A stretch of DNA of 23,885 bases from Bacteroidota bacterium. Lineage in GTDB: Bacteria; Bacteroidota; Bacteroidia; Flavobacteriales; Weeksellaceae. Below, piece by piece: positions 23,150 to 23,885 of this stretch. The notes under the pieces were generated by a model. That model ran no database searches. It had not been told where the DNA came from and saw nothing but the letters and a program-made list of their open reading frames with translations. Made by a program: the position numbers and the translations under genes. Location: positions 1 through 23,885 of the forward strand of contig JAEXAR010000027.1 of assembly GCA_023394415.1 (NCBI GenBank), written 5' to 3'. The first letter of the stretch is position 1. Each line of letters starts with the position of its first letter.

Positions 23150-23458
23150 ATGTACAGCGAATTAACAGAAGATAACTTGCAGGAATTGGTTGCACAAAAC
23201 GAAAAAGTAGTCGTACAATACGGTGCATCATGGTGTGGAAACTGCAGAATTATGAAACCAAAATTTAAGAAATTGGCATCTGAAAATGATGAGATTCCTT
23301 TCTATTATGTAGATGCAGAGAAGTTACCAGAAAGCCGAAAACTTGCTAAAGTAGACAACCTGCCAACTTTTGCAATCTTTAAAAACGGAGAACTGGTAAA
23401 TCAGGTTCAGAGCAACCAGGCTGAAAGTTTAAACAATTTATTTAACGAGTTGAAATAA
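23150..23458 (+). CDS. Thioredoxin family protein
   Basis: 102 residues, a single thioredoxin fold without signal peptide, so cytoplasmic. The active site is ASWCGNCRIMKP (Cys 29 and 32), a CGNC variant of the usual CGPC. The cis-Pro lies in DNLPTFAIF. The gene follows the peroxiredoxin by 67 bp on the same strand and probably recycles it or a related thiol enzyme (inference from context). The replacement of Pro by Asn between the cysteines would be expected to alter redox potential compared with classic TrxA. Confidence 0.93.
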   Translation: MYSELTEDNLQELVAQNEKVVVQYGASWCGNCRIMKPKFKKLASENDEIPFYYVDAEKLPESRKLAKVDNLPTFAIFKNGELVNQVQSNQAESLNNLFNELK

Positions 23459-23464
23459 CAAACT

Positions 23465-23490
23465 AAAGCCTTTCAGAAATGGAAGGCTTT
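23465..23490 (+). terminator. Hairpin between thioredoxin and the small conserved gene
   Basis: An 11-bp stem (AAAGCCTTTCA with TGGAAGGCTTT, one wobble) and a GAAA loop, followed by a single T then AAA. With a short T run it may end only part of the transcripts and let some read on into the next gene 15 bp later. Confidence 0.5.
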
Positions 23491-23504
23491 TAAATTCAAA
23501 TGAT

Positions 23505-23756
23505 ATGAAAATTCCAATTATAAGACAGTTATATCAAAATCAAACTCCTGAAAACTTGGAGAAAACATTAGAAGTTCTTGAAAGCTTCAGTGAGTTCAGA
23601 GGAGTTACAGAAGAGGACTTAAATGTGGTAGGCGAATTGATTACCGATATTTGCGGAGCTCTTGAAGTGCACCATAATGTAGCAAACGGAATGGCTGAAA
23701 AAGATGCATTGAATTCTTTTGCACAAAAAGTTTTAGGAAGTATTGATAAGTCATAA
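23505..23756 (+). CDS. Small conserved cytoplasmic protein, probably DUF6952 family
   Basis: 83 residues, mostly helical, with no signal peptide or membrane segment. It begins MKIPIIRQLYQNQTPENLEK and ends NSFAQKVLGSIDKS. I recall similar short proteins in flavobacteria beside peroxiredoxin and thioredoxin genes, labelled DUF6952, but I cannot verify the family. A single Cys (in TDICGALEVH) is followed by a His pair. The third position after peroxiredoxin and thioredoxin suggests a link to thiol redox metabolism (inference). The probable insertion sequence begins about 5 bp beyond the stop, so any downstream operon genes would be cut off. Confidence 0.75.
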   Translation: MKIPIIRQLYQNQTPENLEKTLEVLESFSEFRGVTEEDLNVVGELITDICGALEVHHNVANGMAEKDALNSFAQKVLGSIDKS

Positions 23757-23761
23757 AAAAA

Positions 23762-23885
23762 GGTAGCCTCCCACAAACTGTGTAAGTTGAAAAGTTATTC
23801 TGAAAAATTTTGAGCCCTCAAAGCTCAAAAAATTTTTCGGAAATAACTTTTTACTATTTTTAAACCTACATAGTTATGATCGACA
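23762..23885 (+). mobile_element. Probable left end of an insertion sequence, IS256-type, partial
   Basis: From about 23762 the sequence begins GGTAGCCTCCCACAAACTGT and continues GTAAG, which resembles terminal inverted repeats of IS256-family elements (an ACAAA...TGTGTAA core). A long imperfect hairpin follows (arms 23790-23815 and 23823-23851), of the kind some elements use to block outside transcription. Then ATG at 23876 begins M-I-D, matching the usual start of flavobacterial IS256-type transposases as I recall them. The element runs off the window, so neither the transposase domain nor the right end can be checked. Confidence 0.5.

Overview
The window is AT-rich chromosomal DNA from a member of the Bacteroidetes, most likely a flavobacterium of the Chryseobacterium/Elizabethkingia type. 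The evidence is the repeated TAnnTTTG promoter element (with TTG 16-19 bp upstream at several genes), signal peptides ending in AQ or SQ, a probable type IX-secreted repeat protein, hybrid-free HisKA_3 kinases paired with LuxR-type regulators, and housekeeping proteins of flavobacterial character. No rRNA, tRNA or CRISPR array was seen. No gene-free stretch exceeds 300 bases; the longest (22180-22449) is a promoter region.

Positions 1-10412, all on the minus strand, form an accessory signalling and surface locus. In transcription order it holds: a seven-segment membrane histidine kinase with a LuxR-type response regulator; a deletion scar that joins the N-terminal end of a propeller sensor kinase to the C-terminal part of a second response regulator; a TPR sensor kinase overlapping its own LuxR-type regulator by 4 bp; a 38-codon small ORF; a 624-aa exported protein of unknown function; a small lipoprotein; and a large secreted protein with WKxDGTxAGT repeats that runs off the left edge. 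Two kinds of short dyad recur between these genes. TATACCYT-type dyads lie 20-21 bp upstream of the -7 elements of the repeat protein and of the small ORF/624-aa unit. TACGYC-N4-type dyads, all with the same 16-bp geometry, occur four times. I infer that exported proteins here are controlled by the neighbouring two-component systems.

Positions 10483-14058 are housekeeping: gpmI (minus), divergent from a SUI1-type initiation factor and a nucleoside phosphorylase, then tag (minus). Positions 14201-15174 hold a tandem 11-residue repeat (LEA-like) protein and a DUF2141 gene with a one-base frameshift. Positions 15269-20844 carry a large exported BNR/sortilin-like protein, an exported M28 zinc peptidase and a threonine aldolase-type PLP enzyme. 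Positions 20980-23756 carry an aspartate aminotransferase-type enzyme and a redox cluster of 2-Cys peroxiredoxin, thioredoxin and a small conserved protein.

The right edge (from about 23762) looks like the left end of an insertion sequence, probably IS256-type, inserted just after the last stop codon. Several intergenic spacers carry imperfect repeats that look like dispersed genomic repeats.
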